From the NCBI RefSeq assembly GCF_028858725.1, contig NC_084763.1, forward strand, positions 21,695,501 through 21,759,500: a DNA stretch of 64,000 nucleotides, given 5' to 3'. Shown here piece after piece: positions 24,771-34,549 of this stretch. The stretch's first letter is position 1. The number at the start of each line of letters is the position of its first letter. Position numbers and translations under genes: made by a program. The notes beneath the pieces were generated by a model. The model made no database searches. It was not told where the DNA came from and saw only the letters and a list, made by a program, of their open reading frames with translations. Origin of the DNA: Colius striatus (lineage: Eukaryota; Chordata; Aves; Coliiformes; Coliidae).

Positions 24771-27617
24771 CTCAAGCAAGATTTATGTTTGAAAGAAGAC
24801 CAAACACGGCATACACATTCCTTTTCTATCCAAGAAAAGGCTCCGGTTGGAAAATTTTATAAACGTTCAATCAAACTGTTTGTTTGCAAGTTTATATAAA
24901 GACATGGAAATCCTTCATACTTCTGTATATCCTCCCAAGTACTTACATCTCTCAACAGTTAAGGAAGTAGCAGATACTCACATGCACTAGCGTGGAAGCA
25001 CCGCGTGAAGTTTCAAAACTGCATGCTGAAGTGGAGCTATGACTGAGAAAGAGAAACTGACATGTGTGACGTTCAGAATAAGTCAGAAAAACCCTTCATT
25101 TACAAAGTTTAGGAACAGGTTCATAGTGAGCCAAGAGATATTTTTCCTTGCTTGTAAATCTGCCTTTGTTTGTCCTAAAGTGGATTAGCATAAATATCAC
25201 ATTATCACCACCTATCAACTTATATTATTTCTATGATACAGTGGGTTTCTTTTTAAAGCATCACTAATCTTTTACTTCCATTTCAATCTCTTTCCCTGCA
25301 TTCTTTCAAAGCATCTAATTTATTTTCAAAATGTTTTTGTTTTTCATTTTGAATCCTTTGAAATGGCAAGGATCCAGCTTGTTTAACTAATCAGGACTAT
25401 ACTCTCCAGGCTTTCACTGACAGCTGCATTGGCCGGTCACTTGGTAATTTGTCCTGTTTGTAATTTTGTACAAATGGGAGGCAGAGCTTTCATAAATTAG
25501 GCTGCTCAGAAATGGAATACATTTACTGTAACTACTCAAAATGCCCACTTTCAAGCCTAAGGAATACTTTCTGCAGCTTGCAACTCTCCATAATTTTTAA
25601 CAGCTTTTCAGCATTTAATTCCACAGCAGCTTGCAACTTTTCAAAGTGGCATTATCTAAAATTCTTCTACCACAGTGAGCAACATTACTCTAATTTTTTT
25701 TGTCCCTGCATGTAGGGTATTTCAACAAGATCCTTTAGCACTTTCTATGTGTAAATGTGTAGAAGCTATTGATGACAAAACTTACAACAATCTTAAAATA
25801 CTTCAGCAAGACGTAGTACACATCTAATGAAGCAGTCGCATTCCTCTACCTCAGCATATTCAGTCTGTAAACCCAGAGTGCTCAAAAACCACTGAAGTAC
25901 TCAAATTCATGAAATAATTTAATGATCTGGAGTCTCTGAGATAGTATTTCTTGGTTTTATATCCATCTGGATCTCCTTTTTTAGGTTTCTTGCTTTTTGA
26001 TTCATGTTTTCAAGCTTTTCACTCTACCACATGAAATAACTAAAAGTAAAACTGAAGGACGCTTGAAAGCAGACACCTTATGTAAGCTATTTATGCCAAC
26101 AGCTATGAATTGAATTAAATCACCACAGGATCAAAATGAACCACATACAGTCCGGCACGTTGTTCAGTGGCCAAGGACTGAGAATAAAGAGGGAGTTATT
26201 ATTGGTTTGTTTTCTTAATCACCTCACATCCTTCAAAACCCTTTCTGCAAATAATTGCTAACAAACACAGGGAGTTGTCTTGGTGAAAGGAGAGGCCAAA
26301 ATTGACAAGCCAACACAAAGATTCCCTATCGTTTCTTTTACGTATTTGGTTTAATTCTGCTGCTGAGGTTGACAGTCACTTAAAGCCGGCCTCATTCTCA
26401 TTGTCATCTCTTCTTTAGGAAGCAGATGTGTTCAGTTATACACGTGAAAACAAAAAAAAACCCCAACTAATGAAAAGTTCAGTAGCAATACATAATACTG
26501 AAAACAAAATGTCAGCCTTATTTTACTGTAGCAGCTACAACTTCAACATCAGAGCTGAAAGATTTTATTGATAAAAACAACTTTAAGACTGGGGCTCTAC
26601 CCCAAATTAAAAACAACTCAAACAGTAGTTCAGGGTACCTGTTCCATTTACACTATCATCAACCACTTTCCAAACCTGAAAAAATCCCTAAGAAACAGTT
26701 CTAATTTGTACTCTGTAAGTAATTCCAAAACTTCTTTTTAACGAGTCCTGCTTCTCCTCTACCTTATACAAGATTGAGTCATGCCTTTACAAAACGTTAA
26801 CAGCCTCTCGCCCATCTGTCATTTCTGCGCCTTTCCTGGCTCCTCCAGCTCTTTGGCATTCCCTGCCCTCCAAGCAGCACAGTGCTTCAGACTCAGCCTC
26901 CTGTCTGGTGGGATGTTCTTCCTTTAGTTACTATCTTTTTAACCAAGCCGTTACAGAAATATCTGCTCCAAAAGCTTTCTTTCTTTGCTCCACAGAGAGA
27001 AATCAACATTACTTTTGTACAGGACTCCTGCTTTCTCAATTAAAATCGTGCAATCCCTTCATTCTCCTTACACTGTGACCTATTAGCTATCAGTATCTCC
27101 TGAGACCTACAACTGCATCTCTTCTTTTCCTCGTCTCTACATCAGTATCTGAAGGGAGAGTTATTTTTAGTTAACCCATTTCACATTCAAGAGCTAATTA
27201 CCACCTAAGTGAACAGAAGAAAGTGCTGAGGGGGAAGCAAGGATACTTAAGTAAGTGGGATGGGAAACCTTTCCCCAAGTCTGCGTATGGATGGGGAGGT
27301 GGTACTCCTCTAGATACAGCGTCCCTCATCACCGAAAAAGCTTTTCCCTTTGGCCTAGGATTAAGGAGCACACGGGTCTGGAAGGGGGGTGTGAAGCACG
27401 GCAGAAGCATGTGGTTGGCTGAAGCGAGGCAGCACTGAGGTGAACGGCTGCCGCCTCGGCCCAGGAGGGGAAGGTCAAGGCCGCGGCGGTGCCCTGCGCC
27501 CCCTCAGCCTCCAGCGACCGCCGCCCCGCGCCGCCTCTCGGGCGGGAACCGGCAGCGCCGAGGAGCCCGGACAGCGCTGCCGACCGGGCAGCCCCCGGGC
27601 TCCTGCTGCGAGCAGAG

Positions 27618-27953
27618 GGCGGCCCGGAGCGGCTCCAGCTACGCGGAACGGGGGATCCCGGCTGTGGGGAGGGGGCGGCCCGGAGCGGCTCCAGCTACGC
27701 GGAACGGGGGATCCCGGCTGTGGGGAGGGGGCGGCCCGGAGCGGCTCCAGCTACGCGGAAGGGGAGATCCCGGCTGTGGGGAGGGGGCGGCCCGGAGCGG
27801 CGCCAGCTACGCGGAACGGGGGATCCCGGCTGTGGGGAGGGGGCGGCCCGGAGCGGCTCCAGCTACGCGGAACGGGGGATCCCGGCTGGGGAGAGGGGGC
27901 GGCCCGGAGCGGCTCCAGCTACGCGGAACGGGGGATCCCGGCTGGGGAGAGGG
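27618..27953. repeat. Minisatellite, six 56-bp GC-rich units
   Basis: Units start at 27618, 27674, 27730, 27786, 27842 and 27898, each exactly 56 bases. A seventh copy begins at 27954 and breaks off after a few bases. Units 1 and 2 are identical. Unit 3 has changes in the middle (gaaggggagatccc) and unit 4 has gcggcgccag for gcggctccag. Units 5 and 6 share ctggggagaggg where units 1-4 have ctgtggggaggg. Each unit carries a GC box (gggggcgg across the junction), and all but unit 3 have the palindrome gggatccc. Because 56 is not a multiple of three and no frame has a stop, the array produces long open frames that are not genes. Confidence 0.97.
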
Positions 27954-28012
27954 GGCAGACCGGGGCGATTCGCGCCCCCCGCCCCGCCGGGCGCTCACCC
28001 GCCGCCGCCGCC

Positions 28013-28020
28013 TCACGTGA
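28013..28020. promoter_or_regulatory. Palindromic E-box TCACGTGA
   Basis: A perfect palindrome with a CACGTG core, about 70 bases upstream of the DPH3 ATG. This form is bound by USF and MITF/TFE family proteins. Binding here is inferred from the motif only. Confidence 0.55.
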
Positions 28021-28039
28021 TGAGAGGAGCTCCCGGGCC

Positions 28040-28049
28040 GCGCGTGCGC
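28040..28049. promoter_or_regulatory. NRF1-like site GCGCGTGCGC
   Basis: One mismatch from the NRF1 palindrome GCGCATGCGC. NRF1 drives many mitochondrial and housekeeping genes, so a site between DPH3 and the predicted mitochondrial OXNAD1 is plausible. Support is by motif only. Confidence 0.4.
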
Positions 28050-28059
28050 CGCTGCGTCC

Positions 28060-28066
28060 CTTCCGG
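28060..28066 (-). promoter_or_regulatory. ETS-family site (CCGGAAG on - strand)
   Basis: cttccgg on the + strand, 23 bases before the DPH3 ATG, is a consensus GABPA/ETS element. The human DPH3 promoter has an ETS motif known to be recurrently mutated in skin cancers. This may be the avian counterpart. Confidence 0.5.
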
Positions 28067-28088
28067 CCCGGTCTCCCGCCCCGGCGCT

Positions 28089-28196
28089 ATGGCCGTGTTC
28101 CACGACGAGGTGGAGATTGAGGACTTCGAGTACGACGAGGAGACGGAGACCTATAGCTACCCGTGCCCCTGCGGGGACCGCTTCCTCATCACGCGG
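28089..28196 (+). CDS. DPH3: DPH3 coding exon 1
   Basis: 36 codons from [13 protein letters not shown] to RFLITR, ending at donor cgg|gtaacg. It carries Cys26 and Cys28. Residues 1-13 are the same as I recall for human DPH3. Confidence 0.97.
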
Positions 28197-28975
28197 GTAA
28201 CGGCGGCCGGGCGGGGACGAGGCGGCGGGGGAGAGGTGGGGGCTTGAAACGGCGCCAGGCCGCGGTTCCGCCTCCGCCCGTGTCCGTGCGCTGGGCAGGC
28301 GGAGGGTCGGTGACTGCCGTCTCGGGGGCTTTTGCAGGAGGACCTGGAGAACGGCGAGGATGTGGCCACCTGCCCCAGCTGCTCCCTCATCCTGCGTGTC
28401 ATTTACGACCAGGTGGGTGCGGGGGGTGGGGAGCGGGGAGAGGCTGCCGGACACGCGGCCTGCTACCGGCAGCGCCGGCACGGCCAGGCCGAGTTTCAGT
28501 CCGACATCCTTTGAAGGGGCGGTGGCGCGGTCAAGTTGTTAGTAAACATGACCCGTTTAGCGGCCCGTTTGTTTGTGACTGCGACTCCTGCCTCATCACT
28601 CGTTTTTCTAGTCTACTTCTGCTGCGTTTGGGCTTTAAAACATGCCTACTTGGGTGAGCGTGGAGTGGAGCACAGACAAAATCATCTCAGTGGCATTAAG
28701 CTCCATCTGTACCCCTATCAACACTGTCAGTTCACCTAGGAGATTTTCCTACCTAGCAGGCATGTTATGTTACGGTTTTCACCATTTGGGAGTCAGATTC
28801 ATAGTTGTGATACCCAAGAAAGGAAACTGAAGGGGTATCTGGTGTTTTTTGAGGAAGAGGACATTAAAAAATGATGAAAGTCAACTAAAACTCTACTTGC
28901 TGTCTTTAGGAGCAGTTCATGCGTGATGAAGTCATTGCAGAACCTTTGACAAACAAGGAATTGATTAAGTGCTGA
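28089..28975 (+). CDS. DPH3: DPH3, diphthamide biosynthesis protein 3 (3 exons)
   Basis: Small CSL-type zinc/iron protein (Kti11 in yeast). It passes electrons to the DPH1-DPH2 iron-sulphur enzyme in the first step of making diphthamide on elongation factor 2, and it supports Elongator-dependent wobble-uridine modification of tRNA. It acts in cytosol and nucleus. Exons 28089-28196, 28338-28412 and 28910-28975 join in phase 0 to give 82 residues, the human length. Metal ligands are Cys26 and Cys28 (YPCPCGD) and Cys48 and Cys51 (CPSC). The acidic N-terminal segment ([12 protein letters not shown]) is typical. The C-terminal tail ends NKELIKC. The start is the first ATG after the CpG island, in context gctatgg. 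OXNAD1 lies head to head. Confidence 0.97.
28197..28337 (+). other. DPH3: DPH3 intron 1
   Basis: A 141-base GC-rich intron inside the CpG island, with donor gtaacg and acceptor cttttgcag. Confidence 0.95.
28338..28412 (+). CDS. DPH3: DPH3 coding exon 2
   Basis: 25 codons, [16 protein letters not shown] and onward to VIYDQ, with Cys48 and Cys51 as the second pair of metal ligands. The donor is cag|gtgggt. Confidence 0.97.
28413..28909 (+). other. DPH3: DPH3 intron 2
   Basis: A 497-base intron, donor gtgggt and acceptor tgtctttag. Base composition drops from GC-rich to average along it. Nothing else was recognised. Confidence 0.95.
28910..28975 (+). CDS. DPH3: DPH3 coding exon 3 (last)
   Basis: 21 codons plus TGA. 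The exon begins [13 protein letters not shown] and ends NKELIKC. The human tail is [21 protein letters not shown], so this is the least conserved part. The human Cys after Phe-Val is absent here; it is not one of the metal ligands. Confidence 0.93.
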   Translation, partial: EQFMRDEVIAEPLTNKELIKC

Positions 28976-30430
28976 TACACACATCATGAACTGTTGCTGC
29001 TTTAGAGTAAGAAAGTATGGGGATGGCAACTATGGAAAGACGTGGTCCTCCTGCTGGAAGTGCTCGCTGCTGTGAGATACAGATGCAATAACTGGCTGCC
29101 TTCATAATTTGAAAATTTGCTGCAATGTCAACATGTGAATGGGTTTTGTTCAAAAATGGTTGTGCATTTTAGAAAGTATCTTAAGTTGCCATGGATATTC
29201 CAGAGGACCTGAGGATTATGGTCCTAATGGACAGCAAGTCAATATGCAAAAGAAGTGTGCAGAGTTGTGAAGTTGTAACATTTGCCTAAGGGTGGCTTCT
29301 CAGCCTGTGAACAAAAGCAGGCTTCATGTGGGTATATGCCAGTGTGAAATGGCATAGAGAGCTAAAATGTTGGGAGCCAAAATGTAGAAGTCCATAGGAT
29401 GCAATGGATACCAAATTACAGTTTGGACCTGGTACCAGCCAGGATGTGGGCTCAGGTACTTCCAGCCCTTACTGAATATGGGGAAAAATGAGACCCAGAA
29501 CCAACACTATTGCTAATTTGCTTTTACTATTGTAAGCACAAAGGAAATGCAGTTGTATTTATAGCCGCAGGAACAACACCTGAGTTGGGGAAAATTTGTT
29601 TCCTAAGTTGCAGTTGTTTTGAAACAGTTTTTGTACCTTTTAATCCACTGACTCTCTGACATAATAGTGGTATTTTTGTGGGATTGTGTGAAATGAAACA
29701 AAAGTCAAACTTTTTTTACCCTTGCAAAGCCACTGACATGCAAACAGACTGAAATAGAAGTGACTTGTCATTTACTTGCATTTTCTCAACAGCTTTGTGA
29801 TTTGACTGTTGCAGCAAATATAAACTGGGCTCCAGCTCTTTGTGCCATTCATAGTACATTTGCTGAATTTCTCAGTCTTCCTCCACTAGGTTCTGTTCCT
29901 TCCTGGATAGGAGATGCACACTGTAAAGTAGAAAAAAGTTGACAGAATGTACTACAGAGCACGTCCATTCCAAGACTACTTCTTGAATTACAAGCCACTG
30001 CATTTGTATTTCAAATTACAGTCAGTCATATATTTTAGTAAGATTTGACATCTGTGAAGATAAATTTGGGGGCAAAATACTTGTGCAGCATTTATATAGT
30101 TATTTTACTCCAGGCACTAAAGATGAGCAAGTTTTACTGAATGCTTGCATTAAACTATTTTTCTTCTTACAACGTTCTGTGAAGGTTGAAGATGAGCGTT
30201 CTAATTAATAAAAAAAACCCAAACCAATCCACCCATCCCCCTTCACTTTGAAGTTTTGAATGCAAGATGTACAACCCAAAGTGTTTTCATGCCTAAACCA
30301 GAAGATGGCACTCATGTTGTTTCAGTATCTGCTTCGGAAAAAACCTAGCTGGGGTACTATTGTTAACTATGCCATATGAAATATTTATTTTGACTATTTA
30401 AATAAAGATATTTAAGACTGCACCAGTGGT
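28976..30430 (+). other. DPH3: DPH3 3' UTR (extent inferred)
   Basis: Non-coding sequence after the DPH3 stop, up to an AATAAA at 30401. An earlier AATAAA at 30207 could give a shorter message. No other gene or repeat was recognised. Confidence 0.5.
30401..30406 (+). promoter_or_regulatory. DPH3: Candidate DPH3 polyadenylation signal
   Basis: AATAAA about 1.4 kb past the stop, with a T/GT-rich stretch (cttattttgtttgtgc) about 45 bases further on. AATAAA at 30207-30212 is an alternative. Confidence 0.45.
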
Positions 30431-30700
30431 TATAATGGACCATTGCTTATTTTGTTTGTGCACCAGCCACAATGATTTCCAGGGGGGCTGAGTTGCTGCT
30501 GCTGCTGTGATAGTCATACTGGAAGGTTTTCAGGTTAGTTAATAATAAATGTTTCAGTCTGTCAGTAGATGCTATAAAGGAACTCTAGAGGAACTCTGTT
30601 TAAGCTCCTGTTCAAATTTCCACTGCACAGCTGTCTTAAGGATTCTTCCACAAGTGTTCTACAAAAAAGTAAGTAGAGCAAGTTTAAAATGGAACCCCAG

Positions 30701-30798
30701 AGAATCATAGAATGGTAGGGGTTGGAAGGGACCTTTAGAGATCATCTAGTCCAACCCCTGTGCAGAAGCAGGTCCACCTAGATCAGGTCACACAGGGA
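30701..30798 (-). mobile_element. CR1 LINE 3' end fragment
   Basis: The sequence agaatcatagaatggtaggg followed by ttggaagggacctttagaga is the reverse complement of the conserved CR1 3' terminus. The copy is 5'-truncated to about 100 bases; its left edge is exact and its right edge approximate. Confidence 0.92.
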
Positions 30799-33700
30799 TA
30801 TATTACATCAAAGTACATTTCCAGGTGTAGCATCTCTACAAATGCATAGATTTTACAGAAATAACCAGCTTTCATTTTATATTGAAGGTAAAGCACTGTG
30901 ATAAAAACATTTATGAAGCTTGTGGAGAGAACTGTTCATATAGTTGAATTCCTACATGGTTGTAGAATGTGTTTGTCAATTGAGTTTTACTTGGTGTGTG
31001 CTCTGAAGTGATTCTCTGTAGTGTTTTCCACTCAGCTGAAATACAGGTAGTGGCTTTTTTAACAGATATTTTGGCAATATGAATTAATTACATCATGTGG
31101 GACTGTTGGTGCTTTAGGTTTCATGGTCAACGTCTTCTTACCAAGTGCAAATAGGATCTAAGTTGCATGATGCAATTTATAAGCACATGAAAATGATGTG
31201 GTAACGTATATCTCAAAGCTTTAAGGAAGTATGTGTTACGCTTGCTTTTCTGTCGCTTTTTTACAGCATAATGACAGTAAAGGGTTGTGGCTGACTTTGC
31301 TAGAAAAGGATGTGGCCACATTTGCTCTTGTAAATTCTCTCAGTCTCATTGCAGCATCTTGAGGATCTCAAGACAGTAGTTGCTGCCTCCAAAAAAGGAG
31401 GCCAAACAAGGATGGATTCTCATCTGCTTCTCTTCTTGTTGCTGCTGTTTACGAATCAGAGAGATGCTTAAGAACTGTTGAGCTGTTTTGTTGCTTTTCC
31501 CCTCTGCTCTGCAGAGAGGAGTTCTGTAGCAGCAGAGCTCATCCTTCATGAATGCTCAGTGATGATAAAGCCAAAGAACTGTCCACTTCTGTGTTTTCAT
31601 AGCTTGTAAGAAGCCTTTGACTCCAGTGATTCCAGTCAGCTTTTAAAAAATATCTCTGTACTGTGTAATTCCAAAACACCAGTCAGGGCAATCTGAATAA
31701 CTTATCAGAAGTGTTCCTTGTCTGGAATTTAGTCACAATGTTTCTTCAGAGCATCCCAGACTCTTGCACAGCATGCTGGACCCTTACCCAAAACTTGGGT
31801 ATTACGTGTTCCGAGAAACCAGTGGTTCCCTTGTCTTCTAAAAAGGCAATTGTGTAGGACACAAAGAAGTCTTTTACTTGCTGTTTTTATCTGGCAAGCA
31901 GATTGATGGATTATTTAGTTGATTAGGTCCTTGACTCTGCACAGAGGAGCAGAGTGATGAAAACAGCGTCACTCGTGAACATTAATGGAGACAGTCCTGT
32001 TTACTGGCAATGAGAGAAGAGGGAACTACATAATATAAACTTCCCATGTTCAAGGTCTGAAATGAAGTCTGTTAAACACCATTAAACTCCTGTGTAACAG
32101 ATCTGTTGCCACTCTCTTGCCACACTTTTCTGCAAAGGAATGGAAGATAATTTACTCTTCGTTAAAGAGGCTGAGCTTTTCCCAGCAGTCAGACTCTTGT
32201 TTGCATTTCAAAGAAGGTTGCTGAGAAGGTCGTGTACTTTTGGCTCATTGTGCCTTTGTGTCAGTGGCATGTGTCAGGGACAAATGTGATTAGTTTTGAA
32301 CAGTTGCTCTTACAAGTCCATGACAGAGACACTGGATGAGAGCTGAGGTCATTAGGCCACCAGTTTCAGCTGTTGGGCTTGTTCCGTTTTTCTGTTGAGG
32401 AAGCTGTAATGTTCTAAAGGACCCTGATGTAAATACCTTGACATTTCTTCCCTCCGTGGTGACTTTAAATTTTGGTTCTAAGCACTGGTCAAAAAAAAGA
32501 GACATCCTTTGCACAAAGAACATCAGTTTAATAAAGATCCTTATGTAGATTACCAAGCCTATCTGCCAAGAAGCAGATACTGACATATTTCAAATAAACT
32601 GCCAAAATATCAGTTAAAGTGAACTGACAACTGTGGATTGTCACTAACAAAACCGGCTTCCACATGTTCCATTTCTGTCTCTGTATTCCAGCTTAACGTT
32701 CAGGTCAGGCCAACCGTAGGGGTAGATGTTTGTTACACTGAAAAGTTCTTGAAATGTTTTTACAAGTAGAATTTGCCGAGTAGTAACAAATGTTTGCTAT
32801 GGATTTTTTTTCTTAGCAATTTTCTGTGGATTGCTTTCTGTTTGTCTTTAGTTAGGACATATATTTGATTCTGCTTTGTGGTAACTTAAAATGCTGATTT
32901 CTTAATGTCTCTCCATAGTAGCTGTGGCTACTATGGAGGAGTCAGGGAGAGGTCCAGAGGATCCAGTGTAAACATGAAGGTGCTGAGCTCATCAGCCCTC
33001 CAACTGGTCAAACCTTTTGAGTGACAGAGGTCAGAAATGCCAGAAGCTGTGTCGAGCTGGGTAACAGCTGTCACAGTGTCACCTTGCGTCAGGGAGGAGG
33101 TGGGTCAAAAGGGACTAACCCAAAGGGGAAAAGCTGAAGCTCATCACTCCTTCCCATCCCTTGCTGTCACCGTTTCAATCTGACTGCACACCAGGTCACC
33201 TCCAATACTCGTCAGCTCACCAGGCCAGCATAGGCTTCGAGTCACACGGAGGCAGGGCAGATTGAGTTGGTGCCATTTGCGCTGCGGCCAGGCACAGGCA
33301 GCCGAGAGGAGTCCTGCCCTGAGGTGCAGGTGAGCAGCAGGGCTGCTCCTCTGCAGGGCTTGTGCTAAGCACAACTCCTGCAACAACTTCCTCTCTAGAG
33401 CAGCCCAGCTGCTTCAGAGCAGTGAAATGGAATTCTCTGTGTTTGCTTAAGTGCTGCAACATGCAAATCTAGTGCTTTGCCAGGTCAAGCAGTGAAGGTC
33501 TCTCAGAGTACTTTAGAGCTCTGCCTGTGTGGGGTTTTATTGTTGGGGTTTGTTTGGTTTTTTTTTTTTTTGAGCCAAAAGCTTGATGACAGTGTGCACT
33601 AGTAACCTCTGAGGCAGCAATAGCCCTGTGAGCACTCTTAGTTTTCAATATCCACCCTTATTCTCTGCATTCTTTGTCTTTCCTCTCCATAGAGAAGGGA

Positions 33701-34344
33701 GGAGCTCTGCTGGTGTATGGTGATCTAAAGGAATAATTCAAAATTTGTGTGATACTAGTGTTGGCAGCTGTGTAAATGAGAAAGAAACTTCTGGGATTCC
33801 TAAATAACAGGTCATTGTTAGGAAACATTTTCAAAGGAAGCAACTACACTAACTCATGAGTATTATGATCTTATGCCTGCTTTCTTCTAGTAGAAAAGTT
33901 ATTTCAATTGCTATCACAGAGTAGTAATTAATTCACAAATATCTGCCCCATATATATATATTGTTATCACAGAATCATTAACTAAGCATCTTTTCTTTCT
34001 TTTTTTACTCTTTTCCATATTTTCAGTTGTGTGAATAATACAGTGTAACTTTCAGTGTCCTGTTTTCTTCTCCAAGTCACTTCCCTGACAGATTTTCAGT
34101 CAGCTCGTTGATGGTGCTGAAACCAAGCTTTCAAAATTTATGAGTTGGGCCCCTGAAGATCCAACATTTGTCTTAAAATCATAGTATTAAAAGAATATGT
34201 TAAAATTATTATTTATTATTTCATATTGAAGTTTGTAGGGATCATGTTCTCTTTTTGCTACCAAGATTTTCTTTCCAGTTGTGTGGTGGTCACTTTAAGA
34301 TCTTTATCATGTTTGAATGCTGAAGCTGTTGCTTTAGGGAAAGA

Positions 34345-34549
34345 TGCTCAAGATGATCAGGGGAATGGAACATCTTTCATACGAGGAAAGGCTGTGGGAA
34401 CTGGGGCTGTTCAGTCTGGAGAAGAGATTGAAGACCCACCTGGACATGTTCCTATGCGACCTGATCTAGATGACCCTGCTTCTGCAGGGGGATTGGACTA
34501 GGTGATCTCTAAAGCTCCCTTCCAACCTGTGCCATTCTATGATTCTATG
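34345..34549 (+). mobile_element. CR1 LINE 3' fragment
   Basis: Contains the CR1 ORF2-end region (ctggggctgttcagtctgga), then the 3' UTR and the terminus ccattctatgattctatg. About 200 bases remain. There is an internal deletion between the ORF2 end and the 3' UTR compared with the copy at 48930. The left edge is approximate. Confidence 0.93.

Larger units (their letters stand above)
23789..27998 (-). other. OXNAD1: OXNAD1 5' intron (extent inferred)
   Basis: Between the first coding exon and the CpG island no further coding exon was recognised. The stretch holds a decayed CR1 copy (about 23890-24770, + strand) and AT-rich intron sequence up to about 27200. It then climbs into the GC-rich island with the 56-bp array. 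The right-hand limit is inferred from a donor-like site on the - strand (cggcgg|gtgagc at 27998-27993). Confidence 0.5.
27440..28350. promoter_or_regulatory. CpG island, shared DPH3/OXNAD1 promoter
   Basis: GC-rich, CpG-dense DNA surrounds the DPH3 start and lies upstream of OXNAD1, which is transcribed the other way. No TATA box is seen near the DPH3 start. Motifs include GC boxes, an E-box, an NRF1-like site and an ETS site. In human the DPH3/OXNAD1 promoter is also bidirectional, which supports this reading. Confidence 0.8.

Noticed and set aside
27440-28247. Three overlapping + strand frames of 118 to 252 codons with repeated peptides
   Set aside because: They are translations of the 56-bp array in rotating frames; one runs into DPH3 exon 1 only because the GC-rich DNA lacks stops.
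27807-28481. 224-codon - strand frame opposite DPH3
   Set aside because: It is the shadow of DPH3 exons 1-2 and the CpG island, with no family similarity.
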